NCBI RefSeq assembly: GCF_947495315.1
Contig: NZ_CANLYD010000001.1
Location: 496,001-560,000, forward strand
Source: an uncultured Aquimarina sp.
GTDB lineage: Bacteria > Bacteroidota > Bacteroidia > Flavobacteriales > Flavobacteriaceae
Direction: 5' to 3'
Length of the DNA: 64,000 nt
The translations under genes were made by a program, and so were the position numbers. A model generated the notes under the pieces. It did no database searches. It saw only the letters and a program-made list of their open reading frames with translations, and had not been told where the DNA came from. Below, piece after piece: positions 35,791 to 44,666 of the stretch. Within the stretch, counting starts at the first letter, position 1. Each line of letters starts with the position of its first letter.

Positions 35791-36585
35791 ATGAATAAAA
35801 TAACAATTATAGGAGGAGGTAACTTAGGGAAATCTATAATATCTGGATTGGCTGATAGTGATCTATTTGAAGCAAAAAATATTACTGTAGTAGATAAATC
35901 CAAATACAACTTAAAAGAAGTAGAAGAAAATTTGGGAGTATCCACTTCTCAAAATATCATAACATCCATAAAAGATGTGAAATGGGTAATTCTATGCGTA
36001 CAACCAAGACAATTAGATGCGGTTTTGCAAGAGATTAAAGACGTGGTAACACATGATCAGATATTAATTTCTACGGTTACAGGAACTTCTATCTCAGAAA
36101 TTAATGAAGTAGTGCCTGATAATAAAGTCGTACGGGTAATGCCTAATACCGGAGCTGCAAAAAAACTGTCTATGACTTGTATAGCAGCTAATGATGATGT
36201 AAAAGAGGAGCTGTCAACAGTAGAAAAAATGTTCGATACTATAGGAGAAACTTTAATAATCGAAGAAAGATTGATGCAAGCAGCTACTGTTTTGGGAGCT
36301 AGTGGAATAGCTTTCTTTTTGAGATTTCTTAGAGCTATGATACAAGGTGGAATTCAAATGGGGTTTCATCCTCATGAAGCTCAGATTATTGCCGTACAAA
36401 CAGCTATTGGTGCAGCAACCCTAGTAGCAGAAAATGGAACGCATCCTGAACGTGAAATTGATAAAGTAACCACACCACAAGGATGTACGATTGAAGGATT
36501 AAATGAAATGGAACATCAAGGATTAAGTTCCTCTGTCATAAAAGGAGTGATGGCTTCTTATGAAAAAATTAATACGATTAAGTAA
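35791..36585 (+). CDS. proC: Pyrroline-5-carboxylate reductase
   Basis: A 264-residue ProC, reducing pyrroline-5-carboxylate to proline with NAD(P)H. The N-terminus ITIIGGGNLGKSIISGL binds the cofactor. VRVMPNTGA (about 112-120) and the C-terminal helix segment with PQGCTIEGLNEME (about 229-241) match the family. It lies 1 bp after argC, so proline and arginine synthesis share this transcript. The 81-bp gap that follows holds a hairpin. Confidence 0.94.
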   Translation: MNKITIIGGGNLGKSIISGLADSDLFEAKNITVVDKSKYNLKEVEENLGVSTSQNIITSIKDVKWVILCVQPRQLDAVLQEIKDVVTHDQILISTVTGTSISEINEVVPDNKVVRVMPNTGAAKKLSMTCIAANDDVKEELSTVEKMFDTIGETLIIEERLMQAATVLGASGIAFFLRFLRAMIQGGIQMGFHPHEAQIIAVQTAIGAATLVAENGTHPEREIDKVTTPQGCTIEGLNEMEHQGLSSSVIKGVMASYEKINTIK

Positions 36586-36604
36586 GAGTTAAAGAGTTAA
36601 GAAA

Positions 36605-36640
36605 ATAGAGCATAGACTTTTTATCTATTTTCTCTTCTCT
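36605..36640. repeat. Hairpin in the proC-argD gap
   Basis: GAAAATAGA and TCTATTTTC (9 bp) flank a 13-nt loop within the 81-bp spacer. It is followed by a CT-rich run rather than T, so it is not a clear terminator. It may protect or process the mRNA. End positions are approximate by a few bases. Confidence 0.45.
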
Positions 36641-36666
36641 TTATTCTCTGTTCTAAAAAGAAAAAT

Positions 36667-37806
36667 ATGAAATTATTTGATGTATATCCGCTATATGACG
36701 TAGAGCCAGTGAACGCTTATGATAGCATTGTGGTCGGTAAAGATGGGATTGAATATTTAGATTTATATGGAGGTCATGCAGTGATATCGGTTGGCCATGG
36801 ACATCCACATTATGTAAAAAGAGTAAAAGAACAAATAGAAAAAATTGGATTTTATTCTAATGCCGTTCAAAATAGTTTACAATCCGAATTAGCGGATAAA
36901 TTAGGTAAACTATCTGGGTACAATGAATACCAGTTGTTTTTATGTAATTCTGGAGCAGAAGCAAATGAAAATGCACTAAAACTAGCTTCTTTTTATACCG
37001 GTAAATCCAGAGTTGTAGCATTTCATAATGGATTCCACGGCAGAACTTCGGCAGCAGTTGCAGCTACAGATAATGCTAAGATTAATTCGCCCTTGAATAT
37101 GCAGCAAAATGTCACCTTTTTACCATTAAATAATTTGGATTTAGTTGACACTGAATTAAAAAAAGGTGATGTATGTGCTGTAATCATTGAACCAATTCAG
37201 GGAGTTGGAGGATTAGATGAAGGAACGACAGAGTTTTTTAAAGGGTTAGAAAAACTGTGTAAAGAAAGTAATGTAGTATTAATTCTAGATGAAGTACAAG
37301 CTGGATTTGGGAGAACAGGAAAATTCTTTGCACACCAATATCACGGGATTACACCAGATATCATTTCTATTGCTAAAGGTATGGGTAATGGTTTCCCAAT
37401 AGGAGGTATTATGATTGCACCACACATTGAACCTAGTTATGGAATGCTGGGTACAACCTTTGGAGGAAATCACTTGGCTTGTGTAGCAGCTTTATCGGTT
37501 TTAGAAATATTGGAAATGGAGAATTTGATTGATAATGCAAAACTAACAGGAGATTATTTTATATCCGAAGCGATTCGACTTCCTGGAGTAAAGAAAGTGA
37601 AAGGAAAGGGATTGATGCTAGGATTAGAATTTGATTTTGAAGTAAGTGACCTTCGGAAGAAACTAATTTATGATGAACATATTTTTACTGGAGGTGCTAT
37701 GAACAAAAAGTTGCTACGAATACTTCCTCCATTGACAATAGGTAAATCTGAAATAGACCAGTTCATTAAGGCATTACAAAAAGTTTTAGTACCAGAAAAG
37801 ATATAA
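36667..37806 (+). CDS. argD: N-acylornithine aminotransferase
   Basis: A 379-residue class III aminotransferase, PLP-dependent, that makes N-acylornithine. NSGAEANENALKLA (about 94-107) binds phosphate. D208 in LILDEVQAGFGRTG contacts the pyridine ring and K237 in SIAKGMGNG is the Schiff-base lysine. Length fits ArgD. It lies 2 bp before proA. It may also serve as ornithine aminotransferase, but the operon argues for the biosynthetic role. Confidence 0.92.
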   Translation: MKLFDVYPLYDVEPVNAYDSIVVGKDGIEYLDLYGGHAVISVGHGHPHYVKRVKEQIEKIGFYSNAVQNSLQSELADKLGKLSGYNEYQLFLCNSGAEANENALKLASFYTGKSRVVAFHNGFHGRTSAAVAATDNAKINSPLNMQQNVTFLPLNNLDLVDTELKKGDVCAVIIEPIQGVGGLDEGTTEFFKGLEKLCKESNVVLILDEVQAGFGRTGKFFAHQYHGITPDIISIAKGMGNGFPIGGIMIAPHIEPSYGMLGTTFGGNHLACVAALSVLEILEMENLIDNAKLTGDYFISEAIRLPGVKKVKGKGLMLGLEFDFEVSDLRKKLIYDEHIFTGGAMNKKLLRILPPLTIGKSEIDQFIKALQKVLVPEKI

Positions 37807-37808
37807 AT

Positions 37809-39005
37809 ATGAGCATTATATTAGATATATCACAAAGAAATTCAGTATTGCAAAAGATGGCAGTACTGGTAGATCAACATAGAGATACCATAATTACCGC
37901 AAACTTAAAAGATCTTGAATCTTATTCAGGAGAAGATGTGGCGATGCGTGATCGATTAAAAGTAGATCAAAGTAAAATTGAAACGATGATTGCAGCACTT
38001 ACGCAGTTAGGCAATCAAGAAGACCCAATAGGAGTGGAGCGTTTTAGATTTACGCATGATAACGGTATGCAGGTATATAATAAGACTGCTCCTTTCGGTA
38101 CTGTATTAATTATTTATGAATCAAGACCAGATGTAACCATAGAAGCAGCCGGAATCGCATTCAAATCCGGGAATAAGATTTTGTTAAAAGGAGGCAAAGA
38201 GTCTTTACATTCTAATCTGGAAATTGTAAAACTTTGGCATCAAGCATTTGAGGAAAATAATATCTCATCGCATTGGGTAGAATATTTGAATTATAATAGA
38301 ACAGAGACTCAGGTATTTTTAGAAAAACCAACTCAAAATGTTGACCTCATAGTTCCAAGAGGAGGAGAAAAATTAATAGCATTTGTAAAACAACATGCTA
38401 CTTGCCCGGTAATAGTGAGCGGAAGAGGTAACAATTTTGTTTATGTGCATAATGAAGCAGATAGAGCTTTGGCTTTAGATAATATTATCAATGGCAAAAC
38501 AGACAAAATTTCTGCTTGTAATGCCGTAGATAAAGTTTTAATAGATAAAAATCTTCCTAATAAAGAAGATTTTGTAAGAAATCTTATCACTACGCTCAAA
38601 AATTTTAATGTAGAAATATTAGGTGATGCTTCATTGTCTAAATATGTAGATGTAAATCCTATTTCTGATAATGATATATGGCAAGAAGAATTTTTAGATT
38701 ATAAGATTGTCATCGGAGAAACAGAAAATGCTCCGGAAGCAATTTCGAGAATAAACAAATATAGTGGAGGACATTCTGCGGCTATTATCACCAGGAATCA
38801 AAAGGAGGCAGAGGCTTTTATGTCATCCGTAGATTGTGCAGCGGTATATCATAATGCATCCACAAGATTTACAGATGGTTTTCAGTTAGGATTAGGAGGA
38901 GAACTAGCAATAAGTACAGATAAATTGCACCAAAGAGGCCCAATAGGGTTGCAGCATCTGGTTACGAATAAATGGTATATACATGGAGATGGACAGATCA
39001 GATAA
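37809..39005 (+). CDS. proA: Glutamate-5-semialdehyde dehydrogenase
   Basis: A 398-residue gamma-glutamyl phosphate reductase of the aldehyde dehydrogenase fold, NADPH-dependent. Motifs include IIYESRPDVTIEAAG (101-115), the IVPRGGEKLI stretch (181-190) and catalytic C237 in KISACNAVDK. It overlaps proB by 23 nt, as fits a ProA-ProB pair that may channel the labile acyl phosphate. Confidence 0.94.
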   Translation: MSIILDISQRNSVLQKMAVLVDQHRDTIITANLKDLESYSGEDVAMRDRLKVDQSKIETMIAALTQLGNQEDPIGVERFRFTHDNGMQVYNKTAPFGTVLIIYESRPDVTIEAAGIAFKSGNKILLKGGKESLHSNLEIVKLWHQAFEENNISSHWVEYLNYNRTETQVFLEKPTQNVDLIVPRGGEKLIAFVKQHATCPVIVSGRGNNFVYVHNEADRALALDNIINGKTDKISACNAVDKVLIDKNLPNKEDFVRNLITTLKNFNVEILGDASLSKYVDVNPISDNDIWQEEFLDYKIVIGETENAPEAISRINKYSGGHSAAIITRNQKEAEAFMSSVDCAAVYHNASTRFTDGFQLGLGGELAISTDKLHQRGPIGLQHLVTNKWYIHGDGQIR

Positions 39006-39783
39006 AAAGAGAATCATACTCAAGATAGGATCTAATGTTTTGACAAAAGGAACAGATCATATCTCCAGAGGTAAGATAGAAGATATTGGCAGGCAAATAG
39101 TTGCCTTGCAAGATAGATATGAATTCGTAATTGTCAGTTCAGGAGCTATTGCAGTGGCAAAGCAATTCGTAAACTTGGAGAGTAATGGAAAAGAAATTAA
39201 TGTAAAACAAGCGTTGGCATCTATAGGACAACCTCATTTGATGAGAATTTTTCAGGAGAGTTTTAGAGATTTAGGTTTACTAACATCCCAATGTTTGTTG
39301 TCATATTCTGATTTTGAAAGGGAACAATCCAAAAAGAATATTGTAAACACAATTAACGTATTAGTCGCTAATAACTATATCCCAATTATTAATGAAAATG
39401 ACACAGTCGCTACCGATGAAATTCAATTTGGTGATAATGATAAGTTAGCCGCTTTAACAGCTAGTTTGTTAGAAGCTGATTTATTAGTGATTGCTACGAA
39501 TACTAATGGTATTTGTACTAAAGAATCAGTTAAAAATAATACATATCATACAATTGATAAAGTGGACGATATAGCATCATTGACAGACGAAATTGTTTCA
39601 TCTATTTCGACACACGGAACAGGTGGGATGAAATCTAAAATACAGGCGGCAAGCATTGCGCAAAATGCAGCTATAGAAACCTGGATTGTAAACGGTTTGA
39701 ATGATGGTTTTATGGTAAAAGCAATTGATAAGAAGATTCCTTTTACCAAAATAAATAGTAAGTGTTCCTTCTCCATTGAGTGA
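38983..39783 (+). CDS. proB: Glutamate 5-kinase, short form without PUA domain
   Basis: A 266-residue amino acid kinase. ILKIGSNVLTKG at the front binds phosphate. INENDTVATDEIQFGDNDKLAAL (about 130-152) is the ProB signature. The E. coli enzyme has a C-terminal PUA domain (about 367 residues in all), which is missing here, so feedback control may differ. The last residues and the stop codon are read from a REP-like repeat that begins near 39763, so the C-terminus has been altered. Upstream ATG overlaps proA. Confidence 0.92.
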   Translation: MEMDRSDKKRIILKIGSNVLTKGTDHISRGKIEDIGRQIVALQDRYEFVIVSSGAIAVAKQFVNLESNGKEINVKQALASIGQPHLMRIFQESFRDLGLLTSQCLLSYSDFEREQSKKNIVNTINVLVANNYIPIINENDTVATDEIQFGDNDKLAALTASLLEADLLVIATNTNGICTKESVKNNTYHTIDKVDDIASLTDEIVSSISTHGTGGMKSKIQAASIAQNAAIETWIVNGLNDGFMVKAIDKKIPFTKINSKCSFSIE

Positions 39784-39853
39784 GAAGGTTAGGATGAGGG
39801 TTTATTATAAAGTGCCTCACCTTAATCCTCTCCCCAAGGAGAGGAAGTAAGAT
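39763..39853. repeat. REP-like intergenic repeat at the proB 3' end
   Basis: Two hairpin units in inverted orientation: CCTTCTC / GAGAAGG (39767-39788) and TCCTCTCC / GGAGAGGA (39826-39845), joined by related GGATGAGG and CCTCACC segments. The form resembles repeats of the CCTCACC..CTCTCC type widespread in bacteria. It spans the end of proB and the 87-bp gap to argF'. Confidence 0.65.
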
Positions 39854-39870
39854 TAATAAGAATAACAAAT

Positions 39871-40815
39871 ATGAATAATTACTTTTCAATACAAGATATC
39901 GATTCACTTGATAATTGGGTGAATGAAGCGATTGAGATGAAGAAACAGCCTTTGTCTGATAAAACATTAGGGGCCGATAAGACTATTGGTTTATTGTTTT
40001 TTAATCCTAGTCTACGTACTCGGTTAAGCACACAAAAAGCTGCTTTAAACCTTGGGATGAATGTAATTGTAATGAACTTTACCGGAGAAGGTTGGTCTTT
40101 AGAATATGGAGATGGAACAGTGATGGATCAGGGTAATTCAGAACATGTAAAAGAAGCAGCCCAAGTAGTTTCTCAGTATTGTGATGTGTTGGCAATCAGA
40201 GCTTTCGCAAAATTAGAAAATAGAGAAGAAGATTATCAAGAAAAGGTACTTAAGAACTTTATCCAGTATGCTACGATTCCTGTAATTAATATGGAAAGCG
40301 CTACAGGACACCCGCTACAGGCGTTAACAGATGCCATTACAATAGCAGAATATAAACCAATACATAAACCAAAGATTGTACTATCATGGGCACCGCATCC
40401 AAAAGCCTTACCACAGGCAGTCGCAAATTCTTTTGTAGAGATGATGCAGCGTATGGACGCAGATTTTGTAATTACCCACCCTGTGGGATTTGAGTTAGCC
40501 AGTCAGATTACTAATGAGGTGCCCATAGAGTACAATCAAGAAAAAGCTTTTAAGGATGCAGATTTTGTATATGTGAAGAATTGGAGTTCTTATACCGACT
40601 ATGGAAAGTCATCTCAAGATCAGAGCTGGAAAATTACAGAAGAGAAAATGAAATTAACTAATGATGCAAAGTTTATGCATTGTTTACCTGTAAGAAGAAA
40701 TGTTGTTATAGATGATGCAGTTATTGATAGTGATAACTCGATTGTAATCGAACAGGCAAATAATAGAACCTATGCTGCTCAATTGGTGCTAAAGAAGATA
40801 TTAGAAAAAAACTAA
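39871..40815 (+). CDS. argF': N-acylornithine carbamoyltransferase (ArgF' type)
   Basis: A 314-residue carbamoyltransferase. The carbamoyl-phosphate motif is FNPSLRTRLSTQKAA, instead of STRTR of ordinary OTCase, and MHCLPVRRNVV matches the acyl-ornithine type. MNFTGEGWSLEYGDGTVMDQ (about 68-87) is the substrate-binding loop typical of the acetyl/succinyl enzymes known from Xanthomonas and Bacteroides. This implies a pathway with N-acylcitrulline and a late deacylation by ArgE. Which acyl group is used is not decided here. Confidence 0.9.
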   Translation: MNNYFSIQDIDSLDNWVNEAIEMKKQPLSDKTLGADKTIGLLFFNPSLRTRLSTQKAALNLGMNVIVMNFTGEGWSLEYGDGTVMDQGNSEHVKEAAQVVSQYCDVLAIRAFAKLENREEDYQEKVLKNFIQYATIPVINMESATGHPLQALTDAITIAEYKPIHKPKIVLSWAPHPKALPQAVANSFVEMMQRMDADFVITHPVGFELASQITNEVPIEYNQEKAFKDADFVYVKNWSSYTDYGKSSQDQSWKITEEKMKLTNDAKFMHCLPVRRNVVIDDAVIDSDNSIVIEQANNRTYAAQLVLKKILEKN

Positions 40816-40818
40816 GAG

Positions 40819-40857
40819 ATGAAAAAGAAAAAATTATTGGTAGCTAAGATTGGTGAG
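40819..40857 (+). pseudogene. Remnant duplicate of the argB start
   Basis: Reads MKKKKLLVAKIGE, closely matching the true ArgB N-terminus (METKQKLLVAKIGGN). Over about 25 bp the DNA identity is about 22 of 25. After this the frame runs into unrelated sequence and stops at 40902. The fragment starts 4 bp after the argF' stop, where argB would be expected, suggesting an old start displaced by insertion and partial duplication. Confidence 0.65.
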
Positions 40858-40929
40858 GGCAGAACGTTAAGAAAATGTCCAGTGGACATTTTTAGTGAAT
40901 GAGCCAGTTGGCGGGTTGGCAAAATAAAT
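40858..40929. repeat. Inserted hairpin element before argB
   Basis: A 9-bp stem AAAATGTCC / GGACATTTT with AGT loop (40872-40892), with T5 after it, lies between the two argB starts. The flanking GAGCCAGTTGGCGGGTTGGC (from about 40900) has no coding match. It could slow or partly end transcription before argB. Confidence 0.55.
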
Positions 40930-40935
40930 TTGAAG

Positions 40936-41721
40936 ATGGAAACAAAACAAAAATTATTAGTAGCAAAGATTGGCGGTAATATTATAGAAGATGAAAGCGC
41001 CTTAGATTCTTTTCTAAAAGATTTCTCTAAAGTTGAAGGTCCAAAAATCTTGGTTCACGGTGGCGGAAAATCTGCTACTAAACTAGCTTCAAGATTGGGA
41101 GTGAAAACCGAAATGATAGACGGAAGAAGAATAACTTCTGCAGAGAATCTGGATATCGTAGTAATGACTTACGCTGGATTGATAAATAAAACGATTGTTT
41201 CTGGCTTGCAAAAACATCATTGTAATGCATTGGGATTAACGGGAGCTGATGGTAATGTGATCTTGGCAGATAAAAGACCGGTTCAATTTGTGGATTATGG
41301 ATATGTAGGAGATGTGACTAGCGTAAATGGTAAAACCATCAAAGGTTTTTTAGAATTAGGGATAACTCCTGTTTTTTGCGCGGTAACACATGATGCTAAT
41401 GGTCAATTGTTTAATACCAATGCAGATACGATTGCTTCAGAAATTGCTTCCGCAATGGGAACATATTATGATGTTTCACTCTTTTATTGTTTTGAGTTAA
41501 AAGGGGTACTGGAAAATATAGCAGATAAAGATTCTGTAATTGAGCATATAAATTTAGAAAAGTATTCAGAATTAAGAGATGCAGAAGTAATCGCAGATGG
41601 AATGTTACCGAAATTAAAGAATTGCTTTGATGCGCTACAGAAAGATGTGAGTAAAGTGCATATTGCTAATGCCGATTTTATTAGAGATAATACTATAAAA
41701 CATACGACTTTGAGTCTGTGA
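40936..41721 (+). CDS. argB: N-acylglutamate kinase
   Basis: A 261-residue amino acid kinase. LLVAKIGGN at the front, KILVHGGGKSATKLASRLG (about 33-51) for the acyl-glutamate and phosphate, and ADTIASEIASAMG (about 157-169) identify ArgB. I place the start at the ATG at 40936. A TTG two codons upstream (40930) is possible but less likely. Its front end is preceded by a degraded copy of itself. The 79-bp gap to argE has GTGAGTCAGTGAGTC repeats. Confidence 0.92.
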   Translation: METKQKLLVAKIGGNIIEDESALDSFLKDFSKVEGPKILVHGGGKSATKLASRLGVKTEMIDGRRITSAENLDIVVMTYAGLINKTIVSGLQKHHCNALGLTGADGNVILADKRPVQFVDYGYVGDVTSVNGKTIKGFLELGITPVFCAVTHDANGQLFNTNADTIASEIASAMGTYYDVSLFYCFELKGVLENIADKDSVIEHINLEKYSELRDAEVIADGMLPKLKNCFDALQKDVSKVHIANADFIRDNTIKHTTLSL

Positions 41722-41800
41722 GTACGGTAGTAGTGAGTCAGTGAGTCAAAAAGTTGAGATTGATTAAGAGTATCAATAAGTGAGTTTTAAAAAATAAAAA

Positions 41801-42985
41801 ATGGAAGAGATAGATAATAATAAGTTTAATACCCTAAAGAATAATGGTAGTGATCGGATACTTGATGACTCAGTCTCTCCATTACTGCCAAACTCAATTA
41901 CTGCCAAACTCAATTACTCAGATACTAAACAACTAACCGAAAGGGCTATTGAGCTTTTGCATACATTGATAGAAACCCAATCTTTTTCTTCAGAAGAGAA
42001 GGGAACCGCAAAGTTGATTGAAAACTGGTTCAATCAATACGATATTCCTTTTGAAAGAGAAAACAATAATATTTGGGCGTACAATAAATATTTTGATGAA
42101 AAGAAACCCACAATTTTATTAAACTCTCATCACGATACTGTAAAACCTAATGGTAATTATACGAATGATCCTTTTAAAGCATTTGTAGAAGATGGCAAAT
42201 TGTATGGATTAGGAAGTAACGATGCTGGAGGATGTTTAGTTTCCTTAATTGCAACATTTACCTATTTCTACAATAGAGAAGATCTGAGCTATAATTTTGT
42301 AATAGCAGCATCCGCAGAAGAAGAGAGTAGTGGTCCATTAGGATTAAAAAGTATTCTGAAATACTTAAAAAATGTTGAATTTGCGGTTGTTGGAGAACCA
42401 ACGTTGATGCAATTAGCGATTGCAGAAAAAGGATTGTTGGTACTGGATGTGTCTGTAAAAGGAACAGCTAGTCATGCTGCACATCCTAATGAGGATAACG
42501 CTATTTATAATACATTAGAAGTAATTGAATGGTTTAAGAATTATAAATTCGAAAAAAGCTCTGAAACTTTAGGAGATGTTAAAATGACAGTTACTCAAAT
42601 CAATGCTGGTAACCAGCATAATGTAGTGCCTTCTCATTGTAATTTAGTAATTGATATTAGGGTAAATGATAAGTATAAAAATGAGGAAGTTTTAGAAATA
42701 GTAAAACAGGCTATGCCCAAGAATGTTGAGGTAAAACCGAGATCATTACATTTAGGATCCTCATCGATACCAAAGGACCACGCTATTGTGAAATCAGGGG
42801 TTGCATTAGGAAGAACAACCTATGGTTCGCCTACACTATCAGATCAATCAGTATTGAGTTGTCCCTCATTAAAATTGGGACCAGGAGACTCTACCAGATC
42901 ACATTCTGCAGATGAATTTATATATGTAGATGAAATCAAAGAAGGGGTAGCATTATATATTAAAATTTTAGAAGGAATAGTTTAA
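41801..42985 (+). CDS. argE: M20 deacylase, N-acylornithine/citrulline type
   Basis: A 394-residue zinc peptidase of family M20, removing the acyl group in arginine synthesis. Metal and catalytic motifs: NSHHDTVKP (His, Asp; about 105-113), GSNDAGGCL (about 138-146), AEEESSG (about 170-176), VGEPT and a late SHSADEFIYV with His. The first about 43 residues have no match to the usual start (typically directly at the KQLTERAIELLHTLI helix). They are encoded partly by a 16-bp tandem repeat, so they look acquired. No ATG is available nearer the conserved part. Confidence 0.9.
   Translation: MEEIDNNKFNTLKNNGSDRILDDSVSPLLPNSITAKLNYSDTKQLTERAIELLHTLIETQSFSSEEKGTAKLIENWFNQYDIPFERENNNIWAYNKYFDEKKPTILLNSHHDTVKPNGNYTNDPFKAFVEDGKLYGLGSNDAGGCLVSLIATFTYFYNREDLSYNFVIAASAEEESSGPLGLKSILKYLKNVEFAVVGEPTLMQLAIAEKGLLVLDVSVKGTASHAAHPNEDNAIYNTLEVIEWFKNYKFEKSSETLGDVKMTVTQINAGNQHNVVPSHCNLVIDIRVNDKYKNEEVLEIVKQAMPKNVEVKPRSLHLGSSSIPKDHAIVKSGVALGRTTYGSPTLSDQSVLSCPSLKLGPGDSTRSHSADEFIYVDEIKEGVALYIKILEGIV
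41881..41912. repeat. 16-bp tandem repeat within the argE 5' end
   Basis: Two perfect copies of ATTACTGCCAAACTCA, followed by a partial third copy. Being 16 bp, it shifts frame between copies. It lies within the non-conserved N-terminal extension of ArgE. Confidence 0.8.
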
Positions 42986-43055
42986 AATCTAAAATGAAAA
43001 ACGAAAAGTGGAAAATAAAAAAAGTCTTGAATACACATAATGTAACTTTAAGTAG

Positions 43056-43091
43056 TAACTACTTAATACTTAATTCTAACTACTTAATACT
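43056..43091. repeat. 15-bp direct repeat in the argE-argH gap
   Basis: TAACTACTTAATACT occurs at 43056-43070 and 43077-43091. The 114-bp gap contains no gene and is otherwise AT-rich. Confidence 0.75.
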
Positions 43092-43099
43092 AAATAATT

Positions 43100-44377
43100 A
43101 TGAAACTTTGGGATAAAGGATTACCAACGGACCAAAAGATAGATATGTTTACTGTCGGTAATGACAGACAGCTAGATTTGGTCATTGCAAAATACGATGT
43201 ACAGGCAACCTTAGCTCACGCTAAAATGCTGCATAAGATAGATGTACTCTCGGATAAAGATATTTCTGAAATAGAAATTGAATTAGATGTATTAGCAAAA
43301 CAAATAGAAGAAGGAACTTTTATGATTGAAGATCAGTTTGAAGATGTACATTCTAAAATAGAATTTGAGCTCACCAAAAAGATAGGAGATGCCGGAAAGC
43401 GAATTCACACCGCTAGATCTAGAAATGATCAAGTTTTGGTGGCAATGCACTTATATCTAAAAGATGAATTGGTAAATATCAAATCTCAGGTTAAAGAATT
43501 GTCTGAAAATTTATTAAACTCCGCAGAAAAATATAAAGAAGTTTTATTACCTGGATATACGCACCTTCAGATTGCGATGCCCTCTTCATTTGGATTATGG
43601 TTTTCTGCATATGCAGAGAGTTTTGTGGATGATTTACACTTTGTAAATGCTGCACTAAAAGTTGTAGATCAAAATCCATTAGGAAGTGCTGCTGGATACG
43701 GAAGTTCATTTCCCATTGATAGAGAATTTACTACGAAAGAACTAGGTTTTGAAACACTAAAATATAATGTGGTAGCTGCACAAATGAGCAGAGGAAAATC
43801 AGAAAAGTCTACCGCTTTTGCAATGAGTAGTGTAGCAGGAACACTTTCTAAACTAGCTATGGATGTTTGTCTATATATGAGTCAGAATTTCGATTTTATG
43901 AGTATTCCCTCAGAGTTAACTACAGGTTCTAGTATTATGCCACATAAAAAGAACCCTGATGTGTTTGAACTTATAAGAGGAAAATGTAATAAAGTTCAAG
44001 CATTGCCTTATGAATTAAGTTTATTGACTAATAATCTACCAAGTGGTTACCATAGAGATTTACAATTGCTTAAAGAAGGAATTGTGCCGGCAATTCAAGA
44101 TCTAAAAGCATGTTTAGAAATGGCAATCTACGCGTTAAAAAGTATTACGGTAAATGAGACTATTTTAGAAGATTCTAAATATGATTACCTATTTAGTGTA
44201 GATACATTAAATGAACTAGTAATGAAAGGGATGTCTTTTAGAGATGCGTATGTGAAAATTGGACTAGATATCGAAAACGGAAATTATAAACCAGAGAAGA
44301 ACACAAAACATAGTCATATCGGGAGTATCAATAATCTATCTCTTGATAAAATTAGGGAAAAGTTGAATTCAGTTTGA
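43100..44377 (+). CDS. argH: Argininosuccinate lyase
   Basis: A 425-residue fumarase-superfamily lyase, splitting argininosuccinate to arginine and fumarate; the last enzyme of the operon. HTARSRNDQVL (about 103-113), TGSSIMPHKKNPD (about 274-286, the superfamily signature) and PGYTHLQIAMPS (about 151-162) are in place. It is somewhat shorter than the usual 450-470, with a compact C-terminus, but the catalytic parts are complete. It is followed by repeats and a terminator. Confidence 0.94.
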   Translation: MKLWDKGLPTDQKIDMFTVGNDRQLDLVIAKYDVQATLAHAKMLHKIDVLSDKDISEIEIELDVLAKQIEEGTFMIEDQFEDVHSKIEFELTKKIGDAGKRIHTARSRNDQVLVAMHLYLKDELVNIKSQVKELSENLLNSAEKYKEVLLPGYTHLQIAMPSSFGLWFSAYAESFVDDLHFVNAALKVVDQNPLGSAAGYGSSFPIDREFTTKELGFETLKYNVVAAQMSRGKSEKSTAFAMSSVAGTLSKLAMDVCLYMSQNFDFMSIPSELTTGSSIMPHKKNPDVFELIRGKCNKVQALPYELSLLTNNLPSGYHRDLQLLKEGIVPAIQDLKACLEMAIYALKSITVNETILEDSKYDYLFSVDTLNELVMKGMSFRDAYVKIGLDIENGNYKPEKNTKHSHIGSINNLSLDKIREKLNSV

Positions 44378-44396
44378 AAAACAATATCATTTTGTC

Positions 44397-44416
44397 ATTC
44401 TAGCGCAGGCTAGAAT
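44397..44416. repeat. REP-like hairpin after argH
   Basis: ATTCTAGC / GCTAGAAT with a GCAG loop, resembling the common intergenic repeats of the TTGTCATTC..GAATCC type. It starts 20 bp after the argH stop and may protect the 3' end of the arg mRNA. Confidence 0.6.
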
Positions 44417-44447
44417 CCATTTTGAATAAAGAATTATAAAGTATATA

Positions 44448-44636
44448 AGATAAGTTGAAGCAGTTAATTGAGTGTAAGTTGAATGAAGCCGATTTTTAAA
44501 AGCGAAGCGAATTAAAAAGAGATAGCTGAATTCAATCCCGAACTTGTCTGACGATAGGCAGGCTAGTTTCGGGATCTTGATAGCTGTAAATAAGAATTTG
44601 GAGATAAGTTGAAGCTGTTAATTGAGTGTAAGTTGA
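44448..44636. repeat. Composite repeat: 35-bp direct repeats around a hairpin
   Basis: A 35-bp sequence at 44448-44482 recurs at 44602-44636 with one mismatch. Between them a hairpin at 44535-44575 has the stem ATCCCGAA / TTCGGGAT, flanked by GATAGCTG copies. The hairpin resembles a repeat common in flavobacterial genomes. This fills most of the 429-bp region between argH and the next gene. No gene is seen there. Confidence 0.65.
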
Positions 44637-44666
44637 GTTAGTTTAATTTTTTTGGCTTCAACCTAG

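Noticed and set aside
40930..40935. TTG at 40930 as argB start
   Set aside because: An ATG follows two codons later and gives the usual ArgB front end. The extra residues have no support.
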